DNA of 9,467 nucleotides. It comes from an uncultured Eubacterium sp. Its GTDB lineage: Bacteria; Bacillota; Clostridia; Lachnospirales; Lachnospiraceae. A program made the position numbers and the translations under genes. The notes beneath the pieces were generated by a model. The model did no database searches. It saw nothing but the letters and a program-made list of their open reading frames with translations, and was not told where the DNA came from. The first letter of the stretch is position 1. Each line of letters begins with the position of its first letter. Location: contig USBB01000050.1 of assembly GCA_900552795.1 (NCBI GenBank), positions 1 to 9,467 of the forward strand. The letters run 5' to 3'. Shown one piece after another: positions 1 to 7,936 of this stretch.

Positions 1-855
1 AAATTACATGAATACCAGAACAGCTATGCCAAGGCCATGAAACCGTTCGGGTTGCAGCGTGGAATTGTCGGATCTACCGCCAAGCATCAGGCGAACTCGG
101 AATATTACAGGCAGCAGGTAATACAATATGAAGAGGATATTGCCAAGTTGCAGGCCGATGTGGAGAAGACGCGAGAAGGCAGGAACACCATCCTCGCGTG
201 GTTCGGCAAGGGGGAGCTTTCCAAGGCGAAGAAGGAACTGGCTGACAAGGACAAGCTGATAGCCGAACTCAATAAACAGATTGAGGAACTTCAGGCAGAA
301 AAGGTACGGTTGCAGGAACAACATAAATCAGAAATCGGAAAACTGCGAAACGGCTATCAAAAAGAAATAGACAAAGCCATTCATCAGGCGGAAGCGGCAG
401 AACGGCAGTTCAAGGAGAAGGATGCAATCATAGATAGACAGAGGAAGCAGATAAGTTTGCTTGACCGCAAGGCCAATCCCCAACGTTACAGCCTCTCGTC
501 CGGTGCCGAGCTTGTACGTATCAATGTCTCAAACTATCGGAATCCGTCGCTTCACATCTGGACACGGGTCGGAGAGGAACTTTTTGAGGACACCAAATTC
601 CAGATAGACTATGATGTGGCACAAAGACATTTCAACGGGCAGATCACGGACGAGGAGTTTGTCAATGCAGTATTCGAGCCGCAGGAACAGGTAAGCGCAA
701 GACAAGCGGAGCTATTGGGAGCAGCGTTCACCCTTGCAGTCGGAGGCCCGGCACAAGTGCATGTCGGTACAGGAGGTGGAGAGGTGTCTTCGGATTTGCC
801 GTGGAGCGAGAAGAAGCGTGATAATAATATGACTTCATTCAAACGAAAACGATAA
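1..855 (+). CDS. MobV-family relaxase (plasmid mobilisation/recombination protein), C-terminal part, 5' end outside window
   Basis: The reading frame is open from base 1, so the gene starts upstream; 284 residues are visible. Residues 17-29 carry a G-L-Q-R-G-I-x-G-S-x-A-K-H segment followed by a YYR, which I recognise as the junction between the catalytic domain and the coiled-coil tail in Bacteroidales MobV/Pre proteins. Residues about 35-160 are rich in E, K and Q with heptad character and predict a long coiled coil. The tail ends in a glycine-rich stretch, a D-L-P-W motif and a basic terminus. MobV enzymes nick oriT and lead the strand into a recipient. The catalytic His/Tyr motifs would be upstream and cannot be checked. 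An internal ATG at 37 is not the start, because the family motif begins before it. The gene is more GC-rich than the cargo that follows and ends just before an intrinsic terminator. Confidence 0.85.
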   Translation, partial: KLHEYQNSYAKAMKPFGLQRGIVGSTAKHQANSEYYRQQVIQYEEDIAKLQADVEKTREGRNTILAWFGKGELSKAKKELADKDKLIAELNKQIEELQAEKVRLQEQHKSEIGKLRNGYQKEIDKAIHQAEAAERQFKEKDAIIDRQRKQISLLDRKANPQRYSLSSGAELVRINVSNYRNPSLHIWTRVGEELFEDTKFQIDYDVAQRHFNGQITDEEFVNAVFEPQEQVSARQAELLGAAFTLAVGGPAQVHVGTGGGEVSSDLPWSEKKRDNNMTSFKRKR

Positions 856-897
856 CAAATAGCGTTGTTTTGTAGGCAAACAATCTTTCTCACAAAA

Positions 898-944
898 GAA
901 TTGCAGTTTTTCGAAGATTTTCTCGAGAATCTGCAATCCTTTTT
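898..944 (+). terminator. Intrinsic terminator of the upstream relaxase gene
   Basis: The outer stem pairs GAATTGCAG (898-906) with CTGCAATCC (931-939), with one A-C mismatch. An inner stem pairs TTTTCGA (908-914) with TCGAGAA (923-929), including one wobble. Five T residues follow at 940-944. This is the form of a rho-independent terminator and lies 43 nt after the relaxase stop codon. A weaker stem, AACAA/TTGTT (854-858/865-869), overlaps that stop codon and is less convincing. Confidence 0.65.
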
Positions 945-945
945 G

Positions 946-953
946 TATATTTG
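946..953 (+). promoter_or_regulatory. Bacteroidetes-type promoter -7 box for the cargo operon
   Basis: TATATTTG fits the Bacteroidetes primary sigma factor -7 consensus TAnnTTTG exactly and lies 52 nt before the methyltransferase start codon. Transcription would begin at about 958-962. No convincing TTTG is seen at the -33 spacing, because that interval falls in the 3' arm of the upstream terminator. The call therefore rests on one box and on its position between a terminator and an operon. The purine-rich stretch at 978-1000 may help ribosome binding. Confidence 0.45.
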
Positions 954-1005
954 TGTCCAAATATTGACAATTCAAAAAGAAGACAATAGATAAGAGAAAA
1001 GTTTT

Positions 1006-1968
1006 ATGGATAATAAATCTGTTATACTTCCTAAATGGATTGATAAAATTATCTTTGATGATTTTGAGGCTGTCTATGAACCATGCCCTATGGAGGTGGT
1101 TTATAATCCAGATCAACCATACGAATTTGTAAAATTATACCTAGGAACATATTTTCCTAGAAGTTTTGCGGAAGCTTATAGTATTATATCCTCTCTAATG
1201 ACAAATGATAAATATAAACAATCATTGTATAATTTGCAGGAAATAAACGTGTTAGATTTTTGCTGCGGAACAGGTGGTGAAATTGTAGGCTTACTTGTTG
1301 CTTTAAGCGACAATCTTCCCAATTTAAAACGAGTAAATATAAATGCGTACGATGCAAATCCGGATGCAATATTATTTTTATATCATCTTACGGAGTTGAT
1401 GGAAAAAGCACCAGAATTCAGACTTGAAATCCATATTAATCCTCAATGTATTTATATTGAATCTGAACTGGAAATACAGGATGTTATAAATATGTCAAAT
1501 GTGCAGTATCATTTTATAATGTCGTTTAAGGCAATAAATGAGTTTGTACAACGTGGAACTTTTAATAAAAGTAATCCGTATGAATTGATAGTTTCGTATT
1601 TTTCTCCATTGCTTAAAGCCAATGGAGTCTTTATCATTTCTGATGTAACAACAAAAGTAGATAATGGTTTGTATTATCCACAAATGATGAATAGTGGAAT
1701 AAATAGATTTTTAAAGAACTCACAGCAATATAAAAGTATCGTGCCAAATGCATGTTACCACCTCGAGAACCAATGTTCCGGTTGTTATATGCAAGATATT
1801 TTTCATGTATCCCACAGGGGAAAAAATAGTGATAGAAGTAAAATCGCATACAGAATAATTTGTAATAAATCATTTGCTCAGGAAGTAATGGCTGGATATA
1901 CTCTAAAAACATGTCGTGCAATAAATCCGTTAGCAGATAAAAATATACCTTATGATTTATGGCACTAG
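1006..1968 (+). CDS. Rsm22/METTL17-like SAM-dependent methyltransferase with C-terminal Cys/His cluster
   Basis: The 320-residue product has a class I Rossmann methyltransferase core. Motif I is VLDFCCGTGGE (82-92), an acidic motif II lies in AYDANPD (114-120), a motif IV-like strand is at 169-180, and a following strand and loop are at 203-213. Before the core, a Y-L-G-T-Y-F-P-R-S-F-A-E-A-Y segment (45-58) resembles the helix leading into the fold in Rsm22 proteins. After the core, C250-x-H252-x4-C257-x2-C260 with H267 and H270 resembles the Rsm22 cysteine cluster, which in the mitochondrial homologue METTL17 binds an iron-sulfur cluster. Rsm22 proteins act on the small ribosomal subunit or its assembly; a role in rRNA here is only a possibility. 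This is the first gene of a tight operon and overlaps the helicase start by 10 nt. The family link is by motif and layout, not by alignment. Confidence 0.65.
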   Translation: MDNKSVILPKWIDKIIFDDFEAVYEPCPMEVVYNPDQPYEFVKLYLGTYFPRSFAEAYSIISSLMTNDKYKQSLYNLQEINVLDFCCGTGGEIVGLLVALSDNLPNLKRVNINAYDANPDAILFLYHLTELMEKAPEFRLEIHINPQCIYIESELEIQDVINMSNVQYHFIMSFKAINEFVQRGTFNKSNPYELIVSYFSPLLKANGVFIISDVTTKVDNGLYYPQMMNSGINRFLKNSQQYKSIVPNACYHLENQCSGCYMQDIFHVSHRGKNSDRSKIAYRIICNKSFAQEVMAGYTLKTCRAINPLADKNIPYDLWH

Positions 1969-2975
1969 ATAATCTTACACCAGACAAAGACCAGCAGATA
2001 ATCATCAATATGTCTGCAGAACGAACCGCAATAGTTAAGGGAATTGCAGGTTCTGGAAAATCGTTGACTCTTCTAAAGAAGGCCAAACAAGTTTCGACGC
2101 TAACTAGTTCCTATGCAATTATAGTTTATACAAAATCACTAAAACAATTTTTTGTTGACGAATTAGCTGAAATTGGACAAAACGAAGGCCATGTATATTA
2201 TTTTGAAGAATGGAAACGTTCTTCAAAACCGCAATTCACATATATGTTCATAGATGAGTGCCAGGACTTTAATGCTGATGAAATTGCAGATTTTAAGGCT
2301 CATGGAAAATACTGCTGGTTTTTTGGAGATTCTAATCAATCAATAATGGAATTCCCAAACCATCCAGTCCAAAGTGTAGAGGAAACAGCTAAACAATTAG
2401 GAATTCATCCACAAGATTTGTGTATTAACCATCGTCTCACAATCGAAAATGCAAAGGTTGGTGAACATATACGTCCCGCATCTCGTTTGTCATTTGCATG
2501 TATCAAACATGGTCCAAAGCCACGTTTAATACAAACCAAATCGCAACTTGATAAAATTATAGAATACGTTAATAATGGTTTAATAGATGTGGGTATTCTT
2601 GTGTATTATAACGATCAAGTTACTATGATTCGGGACTATTTTGTGTCAAAAGGCATACCTGTTCAATGGAAAACACACGATTATATGGATATAGATTTCA
2701 AATCAACAAGTCCTAAAATAATTACTTGGCACTGTGCTAAGGGATTACAATTTAATGATGTATTTATTCCATGCTGTGGGCTTAATGAATTCAGGAACTA
2801 TGTTTACTGGAATATAGAACCAATGACTGAAAAAGAGTCAGCATTATATGTAGCAACAACACGTCCGTTGGAAAATCTTTATCTTTTATATACTGATAAT
2901 CTAGCACCCAGATTGCCAGCACCTGATTCCCATATCTATGCAGGGAATGAGACTGATGCCAATGGACCATTCTAA
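1959..2975 (+). CDS. Compact UvrD/Rep-like superfamily 1 helicase/ATPase
   Basis: The 338-residue product carries nearly the full set of SF1A motifs in order: a Q-motif-like L-T-P-D-K-D-Q-Q (6-13), Walker A GIAGSGKS (28-35), Walker B IDECQD (98-103), motif III GDSNQSI (123-129), motif IV NHR (157-159), motif V TWHCAKGLQFNDVF (256-269) and motif VI LYVATTRP (296-303). With the ATP-binding lysine, the DE pair and the motif VI arginine all present, it should hydrolyse ATP and move on or unwind nucleic acid. It is about half the length of UvrD or Rep. The gaps between motifs are too short for full 1B and 2B domains, so it resembles the bare RecA pair seen in SF1 proteins that work with partners. 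Its ATG lies inside the methyltransferase gene's last codons (10-nt overlap), indicating translational coupling. The product has no visible nuclease domain. Confidence 0.85.
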   Translation: MALDNLTPDKDQQIIINMSAERTAIVKGIAGSGKSLTLLKKAKQVSTLTSSYAIIVYTKSLKQFFVDELAEIGQNEGHVYYFEEWKRSSKPQFTYMFIDECQDFNADEIADFKAHGKYCWFFGDSNQSIMEFPNHPVQSVEETAKQLGIHPQDLCINHRLTIENAKVGEHIRPASRLSFACIKHGPKPRLIQTKSQLDKIIEYVNNGLIDVGILVYYNDQVTMIRDYFVSKGIPVQWKTHDYMDIDFKSTSPKIITWHCAKGLQFNDVFIPCCGLNEFRNYVYWNIEPMTEKESALYVATTRPLENLYLLYTDNLAPRLPAPDSHIYAGNETDANGPF

Positions 2976-2986
2976 ATATATACTTT

Positions 2987-5191
2987 ATGAAATTCTATAT
3001 ACCGACATCAAGTTTAAATATGGACAATCTACTTCAGTCTGAATGTATTTTGCCTATATCACATTATGTTCAACGGCTAAGTGGGTATAAATTATATGAA
3101 CAAATAGAGGAACTTCGGCCTTTTAACGCTATCGTATTATTTAAATATCCAGTTCAATTTACTATTAACGACGTTGGACGCTATAACTATCCAGTGCTTA
3201 TTGAGTTTGAAGATGATGTACAAACTCAAGATTTTTATGAAAACGAAATACAAGATGGTGTTTGTATTTGTTCTCATACTCTGAATCTGACTCCTACAAA
3301 TTGCTGTTTCTATTTTTTCTCTGAGCAAGCATATAAAATTACTTTAGTAAATACCCGAAGTAATAAATCCATCAAATACTATAATAATTATTCTATAGTC
3401 CCAAATGCCAATAAGTTTAAAACAAGACCACTTCCGAAACTTACGTCTATTTCACATTATGAAGTAGGAGTATTTGAAGATGGAATTATTGATAAACAAA
3501 AGGGCGTATTATATGCATATCTCTTAGGAGAGCAGAAATCTGTTAATCATGATTTAGCGGTACAATTAAGGCTTACTCAAGATATATACAACATATTAAC
3601 CAGTCTTATTTCTACTCCTTCATCTATAACTGTTTTTGGTGAGAAATTATCTTTTTTGTTAGATGAATATAAGAAAATTGATTTAACAGAGAGGAATAGT
3701 ACAGAACAATTTGAAGTTAACTTGAAGAATGAATTGGGAAACAGATTTTATTTCCTTAAAGGATGTTTAATAGGATTTCTCAAGAATATAAATTGTTGGG
3801 ATTATATATTCACCTCTTTATGCAAAAAATGGGGATGTTATTTTCTCCCCCAAGTTCCGGAGCTACATACTAAAGATGATTATTTAAGGCTTCGATCTGA
3901 CATAGAAAAGAGAACAGCATATGCAGTTGATGTCTTACAAAAAAGTCTACCCCCATCTACTTTGAATGATATTTCAATGAATGGAAATACTATTTCAATT
4001 TCTAATGCTCCATTAGTTAATGCCGTTATCGATTATGTAATAAAAAATAAACAAACAGTAGAAAAGTTATATGCTAATCGCCTTGGTTTTTATATGGGAG
4101 TGATGGAGACCATTGTACCTATATTAAAGGGACAAATAGGTGAAATCAATTGGAAGAAGTCTAAAGAACGAGCATACATAAATGATTTACATGCATTTAT
4201 TAACGATCCGGCCATCCATTTTGAAATAAATAGAATTGATAACATTGAACTCAAATCTATAGCTGCATTTATATTAAAAGGCCAAAGTTACAATGATTGT
4301 ATGGCTTTGTGCAAAATGGCAGAATTTGAAAATTATCGTTATATTCTTTCCTTGTGGGGTAGCTTATGTGGTTATATGGAAATGAATAAGGAGGCATTAT
4401 CCGATATTCTCAACATGTCAACATATTCACTCGTATATAAAAAATTATATGGGAAAAACATGGGAATCTTGTCTCATGATATTGCCAATTCAGAATCTTT
4501 TATTAATTGCAGCTCAGAAGAAATTGAAAAACGATCTTGTAAGTTTTCAAAGGAAGAATTATCTTTTATTCTAAAATCAGTAAACTTCAAGGAAGTCACT
4601 CAATTGGTAAATAAATTAGAATCGTTTTTATCCGTTTCATCAAAACCTATAAACGAGTGTTTTGAAGATGCTATTAATGAAACGCTATCGAAGAGAGCTA
4701 AGAAACAAAAAGAGTTAGCTTGGTTGTCCTTAAAAATCTATCAATCTGTAGATAATTATGATGCATTTTGCACAATATTAGAAAAGAACAACTTGTCTAA
4801 AACTGTACAAAAAAATATTTTGAGACATTTTGGTCATAACGAAGAGAAGAAAGGCAAAATCAAAATAAAGAAACAGGATACTCCTTTGTTATTTCCCGAA
4901 ATGAATAAAGCAACTTCTATAACCCAAAGCATATCAAATCGTTTGCCTAACATTCCGTCCTTTGTAGGATTAGATAAGAATGTATTAAGACGTCTCGAAC
5001 AAAATTGGTCATTTACAGCATCAAAATATCCTAGCAACAAAGAAGAGCACATTCGTTTCTTTATAAATCTTTGCAAGAAAGAAGGCTTTTCAGGAAATGC
5101 AAAAGGACCAACGTCCTTAACATATGTGTTTACACAGGAAATGGCATCTAAAGTTGAAAAAGAATTATTAATATACTATGATATTAGATAA
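2987..5191 (+). CDS. Large uncharacterised protein of a helicase/methyltransferase/DUF1848 operon
   Basis: I do not recognise a family for this 734-residue protein. The N-terminal part, to about residue 150, looks like an alpha/beta domain. It opens with FYIPTSSLNMDNLLQSECIL (3-22), followed by strands around N-A-I-V-L-F and Y-P-V-L-I-E-F. This strand-then-helix opening recalls ADP-ribosyltransferase-like folds such as DarT/DUF4433 (pattern Y-H-h-T-x-x-x-N-L-x-x-I-L), but the usual histidine is missing, so the link is weak. From about residue 190 the protein appears mostly alpha-helical, with many leucines and lysines and no nucleotide-binding loop, zinc cluster, signal peptide or membrane segment that I can see. 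A lysine-rich linker (near residue 620, K-G-K-I-K-I-K-K) precedes a C-terminal helical part of about 100 residues. It starts 11 nt after the helicase and overlaps the DUF1848 start by 14 nt, so it is probably a partner of both. Its size suggests a scaffold, target-recognition or effector subunit. Confidence 0.75.
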   Translation: MKFYIPTSSLNMDNLLQSECILPISHYVQRLSGYKLYEQIEELRPFNAIVLFKYPVQFTINDVGRYNYPVLIEFEDDVQTQDFYENEIQDGVCICSHTLNLTPTNCCFYFFSEQAYKITLVNTRSNKSIKYYNNYSIVPNANKFKTRPLPKLTSISHYEVGVFEDGIIDKQKGVLYAYLLGEQKSVNHDLAVQLRLTQDIYNILTSLISTPSSITVFGEKLSFLLDEYKKIDLTERNSTEQFEVNLKNELGNRFYFLKGCLIGFLKNINCWDYIFTSLCKKWGCYFLPQVPELHTKDDYLRLRSDIEKRTAYAVDVLQKSLPPSTLNDISMNGNTISISNAPLVNAVIDYVIKNKQTVEKLYANRLGFYMGVMETIVPILKGQIGEINWKKSKERAYINDLHAFINDPAIHFEINRIDNIELKSIAAFILKGQSYNDCMALCKMAEFENYRYILSLWGSLCGYMEMNKEALSDILNMSTYSLVYKKLYGKNMGILSHDIANSESFINCSSEEIEKRSCKFSKEELSFILKSVNFKEVTQLVNKLESFLSVSSKPINECFEDAINETLSKRAKKQKELAWLSLKIYQSVDNYDAFCTILEKNNLSKTVQKNILRHFGHNEEKKGKIKIKKQDTPLLFPEMNKATSITQSISNRLPNIPSFVGLDKNVLRRLEQNWSFTASKYPSNKEEHIRFFINLCKKEGFSGNAKGPTSLTYVFTQEMASKVEKELLIYYDIR

Positions 5192-6230
5192 AATTACAAT
5201 AAAGAATGACTCTGGTATGATTGTAGAAGCAACAGCTCCTGTTATTATTTCAGCAAGTCGTTCTACAGACATACCAGCTTTTTATGCCAAATGGTTTTTC
5301 AACCGTTTGACAAAAGGTTATTGTGTATGGTACAATCCGTTCAATCAACAGCCAATGTACATTTCTTTTAAGAATTGTAAGGTTATTGTTTTTTGGACAA
5401 AGAACCCCAAACCGATATTGCCATATTTGCACAAACTTGATGAACGTAGAATTCATTATTATTTTCAATTTACTCTTAACGATTATATAAATGAAGGATT
5501 TGAGCCAAATGTCCCGTCTATTGAAGAAAGAATCGAAACATTTAAGCAATTATCTCAAATGATAGGTAAAGAGAGAGTGATATGGAGATTTGATCCACTT
5601 ATAATCACTTCATCTATAAGCCCAAGAGAGTTGCTTAAAAGAATATGGAATGTCGGCAATAAACTGAAAGGATATACTGACAAGTTGGTTTTCAGCTTTA
5701 TAGATGTAAAAGCATATCGAAAAGTTCAAAATAATCTCGTAAAAGAAACAATGTTCTTTACGAAAGAGGATGTTGAAAATGCAGAAGCAAACCATGCTCA
5801 GCGAATAGAAATTGTTGAAGGTCTTCAGAAAATTCGATCCATTTGGAAAGAACAAGGATGGAATGTTGAAATGGCAACTTGTGCAGAAGATATAGATTTA
5901 GAGTCTTATGGCATAGAACATAATCGTTGTATTGACGGAGAACTTATGAAACGCATATTCTCTGACGATAAAGAATTAGTTTATTATCTTCATACATTGA
6001 AATGGCCGGAAAGAGATATGTTTGGAGAACTTCCGCCAATCCCCCAGAATACGAAAAATGTTAAAGATTCCGGACAACGCAAGGTTTGCGGATGTATGGT
6101 GAGTAAAGATATTGGAATGTATAATACTTGTCGTCATTTCTGTGTATATTGTTATGCCAACACAAGTAAAAAAATGGTAATGGACAATATGAGAAAGCAT
6201 TCTGATGAAAGTGAAAGTATTATTGAATAA
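5178..6230 (+). CDS. DUF1848 protein with C-terminal radical-SAM-like Fe-S cysteine motif
   Basis: The 350-residue product matches DUF1848 along its length: ISASRSTDIPAFY (24-36), YNPFN (52-56), VFWTKNP (71-77), YYFQFTL (94-100), VIWRFDP (134-140), FSFID (172-176) and TCAE (234-237). It ends with a conserved cysteine segment: CGC (304-306), DIGMY (311-315) and C318-x3-C322-x2-C325 followed by Y-A-N. The spacing CX3CX2C is that of radical SAM enzymes, which hold a 4Fe-4S cluster and cleave SAM. In those enzymes the motif sits near the N-terminus, whereas in this family it is C-terminal, a layout known for DUF1848. The alternating strands suggest a barrel-like fold. The substrate is unknown. 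The start codon lies within the preceding gene (14-nt overlap), marking it as part of the same operon. The length is normal for the family and the gene looks intact. Confidence 0.85.
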   Translation: MILDKITIKNDSGMIVEATAPVIISASRSTDIPAFYAKWFFNRLTKGYCVWYNPFNQQPMYISFKNCKVIVFWTKNPKPILPYLHKLDERRIHYYFQFTLNDYINEGFEPNVPSIEERIETFKQLSQMIGKERVIWRFDPLIITSSISPRELLKRIWNVGNKLKGYTDKLVFSFIDVKAYRKVQNNLVKETMFFTKEDVENAEANHAQRIEIVEGLQKIRSIWKEQGWNVEMATCAEDIDLESYGIEHNRCIDGELMKRIFSDDKELVYYLHTLKWPERDMFGELPPIPQNTKNVKDSGQRKVCGCMVSKDIGMYNTCRHFCVYCYANTSKKMVMDNMRKHSDESESIIE

Positions 6231-6266
6231 GTGTGTCAGTGTAATCCAAAATGCATAAATAGATCA

Positions 6267-7934
6267 ATGTTAGAACTTGAACTACAACAATATCTACATC
6301 GTGAATATCCGCAAGAAAATACTTATTGCGAGTGGAAGGAATTTAAGAATTTGAAGAACTCATTCTGCGGGGACGAGAAAGATGATGTCATTTCGTATGT
6401 GTCTGTCATTGCCAATATGGAAGGTGGACACTTGGTGATTGGTGTACACGATAAAACATTGAAGATTGTCGGAACGGACACATACAATTATGATAAGCAA
6501 AAAGCAATACTGCGACTGACAGAAAGATGCGTAAATCTTTCAACAGAAGGCTTGGATATAGATGAGTTCATCACAGATGATACCAATCGTAAAGTATGGG
6601 TTATCCATATTCCTAAACATCTACCTAAGCGCCCTGTGTTTGCGCATAATAAGGCATGGCAGCGAATTGAGGATTCTCTCGTAGAAATGACTACTGAACG
6701 CATGAGTGCAATTCTTGATGAACCTATTTTCAGCGAAACGGATTGGTCCGCACAAATCGTACCTGATGCTACGATTGATGACCTTGATGAAGTTGCCATA
6801 GCTAAAGCTCGTATGATGTTCAAGAAAGTACATAGCCGAATACCTGAAGCCGAAGTAAATGCATGGACTGTGGAAACATTCTTGAGCAAATGTGGCATAA
6901 TGAAGAACGGAGGAATTACTCGTGCCGCAATAATCCTTCTTGGTAAATATGAAGCTGCTTTCAAGTTACGTCCGGCTGTTGCACAAGTGACTTGGACAAG
7001 GCGGGATGAAAAGCAGGATGTAGTGGATTACGAACACTTCACCGTGCCATTTATATTAACCGTAGATGAGATTTTATCAAAGATTGAAAATCTGACAATG
7101 CGTGAAATGCCAGGAGGTACACTCTTCCCTGACACTATGAAGCAATACGATGACTATACCATCCGCGAAGCACTTCATAATTGTATTGCACATCAAGACT
7201 ACACGATGCAGCAGCGAATCAATTTCGTGGAAAATCCGACATACCTCTATTACTCCAATGCAGGGAGTTTTATTCCTGGCACGTTGGAGAATGCTTTAAC
7301 GAATGAGGAACCTCAAGCATATTTTCGCAATGAATGTCTTTGCAGGGCAATGGTTGATTTCAACATGATAGATACAGTAAGTAGGGGCATAAAGAAGATG
7401 TTCAATGAACAATGGCGTCGCCATTTTCCAATGCCTGATTATGAAATTGACGCTAAAAACAGAAAAGTATCGGTACGCATTTATGGCAATGAGATAAATG
7501 AACAATATACCAACTTGCTCAAAACAGACAACTCATTGACCTTGTGGGATTGCATATCATTAGATGCCATCCAAAAGGGCAGAACCATTCATGAGGACAT
7601 TGCGCATGATTTATTGAACAGAGGGCTCATTGAGGGCGAAGCCCCCAATTATACAATCTCTTTAGGGATTGCTAAAGCTACTCGTCAACTGCAAGGTTAC
7701 ACCAAGCAGAAAGGACTTGATAAGGAAAAAATCAAACAGATGATTTTGCAGTATCTTAAGAATGCTGGTACAGATGGAGCCAAGCGTGATAGCATTTATG
7801 AGTACGTCAAAGACGTAATGCCGCAAGTCAAGACAAACGAACAGCAATTGAGACTATTAGGGGATATACTTAGTGCGTTAAGTGCCGATAAACTTATTTA
7901 TGCAAAAGGGCGGATATGGTTCTTAAAAGAATAG
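6267..7934 (+). CDS. AlbA_2 (Schlafen-type) putative DNA-binding protein with RecG-like/HATPase_c_4 C-terminal region
   Basis: The 555-residue product starts with an AlbA_2 domain: CEWKEF (21-26), SYVSVIANMEGGHLVIGV (43-60), WVIHIPKH (111-118) and WQRIEDS (131-137). A divergent ATPase-like region follows, with REALHNCIAHQDY (300-312), NAGSFIPG (331-338) and R-N-x-x-L-x-x-A-M...I-D-T-x-S-R-G-I-K (354-376). The last 60 residues look like a winged helix. Such proteins are common in Bacteroidales and are annotated as ATP-binding or transcriptional regulators; some relatives occur in defence islands. ATG 6267 is chosen because family members I recall begin with an M-x-E-L-E-L-Q-Q stretch. A GTG at 6231, directly after the previous stop codon, would add 12 cysteine-rich residues and is unlikely. 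The gene lies 36 nt behind DUF1848 on the same strand and may be co-transcribed, but it is less AT-rich than the four genes before it and may be a separate acquisition. Confidence 0.8.
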   Translation: MLELELQQYLHREYPQENTYCEWKEFKNLKNSFCGDEKDDVISYVSVIANMEGGHLVIGVHDKTLKIVGTDTYNYDKQKAILRLTERCVNLSTEGLDIDEFITDDTNRKVWVIHIPKHLPKRPVFAHNKAWQRIEDSLVEMTTERMSAILDEPIFSETDWSAQIVPDATIDDLDEVAIAKARMMFKKVHSRIPEAEVNAWTVETFLSKCGIMKNGGITRAAIILLGKYEAAFKLRPAVAQVTWTRRDEKQDVVDYEHFTVPFILTVDEILSKIENLTMREMPGGTLFPDTMKQYDDYTIREALHNCIAHQDYTMQQRINFVENPTYLYYSNAGSFIPGTLENALTNEEPQAYFRNECLCRAMVDFNMIDTVSRGIKKMFNEQWRRHFPMPDYEIDAKNRKVSVRIYGNEINEQYTNLLKTDNSLTLWDCISLDAIQKGRTIHEDIAHDLLNRGLIEGEAPNYTISLGIAKATRQLQGYTKQKGLDKEKIKQMILQYLKNAGTDGAKRDSIYEYVKDVMPQVKTNEQQLRLLGDILSALSADKLIYAKGRIWFLKE

Positions 7935-7936
7935 TC

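Noticed and set aside
37..39. ATG 37 and ATG 9429 (minus strand) as relaxase start codons
   Set aside because: The frames are open to the window edges, and the conserved G-S-x-A-K-H junction is at or before these codons, so both are internal methionines.
1006..2975. Restriction-modification system made of the methyltransferase and helicase
   Set aside because: The methyltransferase lacks the DPPY/NPPY or cytosine PCQ motifs of DNA methyltransferases and no nuclease motif is visible in the helicase.
6231..6266. GTG start at 6231 for the AlbA_2 gene
   Set aside because: The 12 extra residues are cysteine-rich and do not resemble the family N-terminus, whereas ATG 6267 gives the expected L-E-L-Q-Q start.
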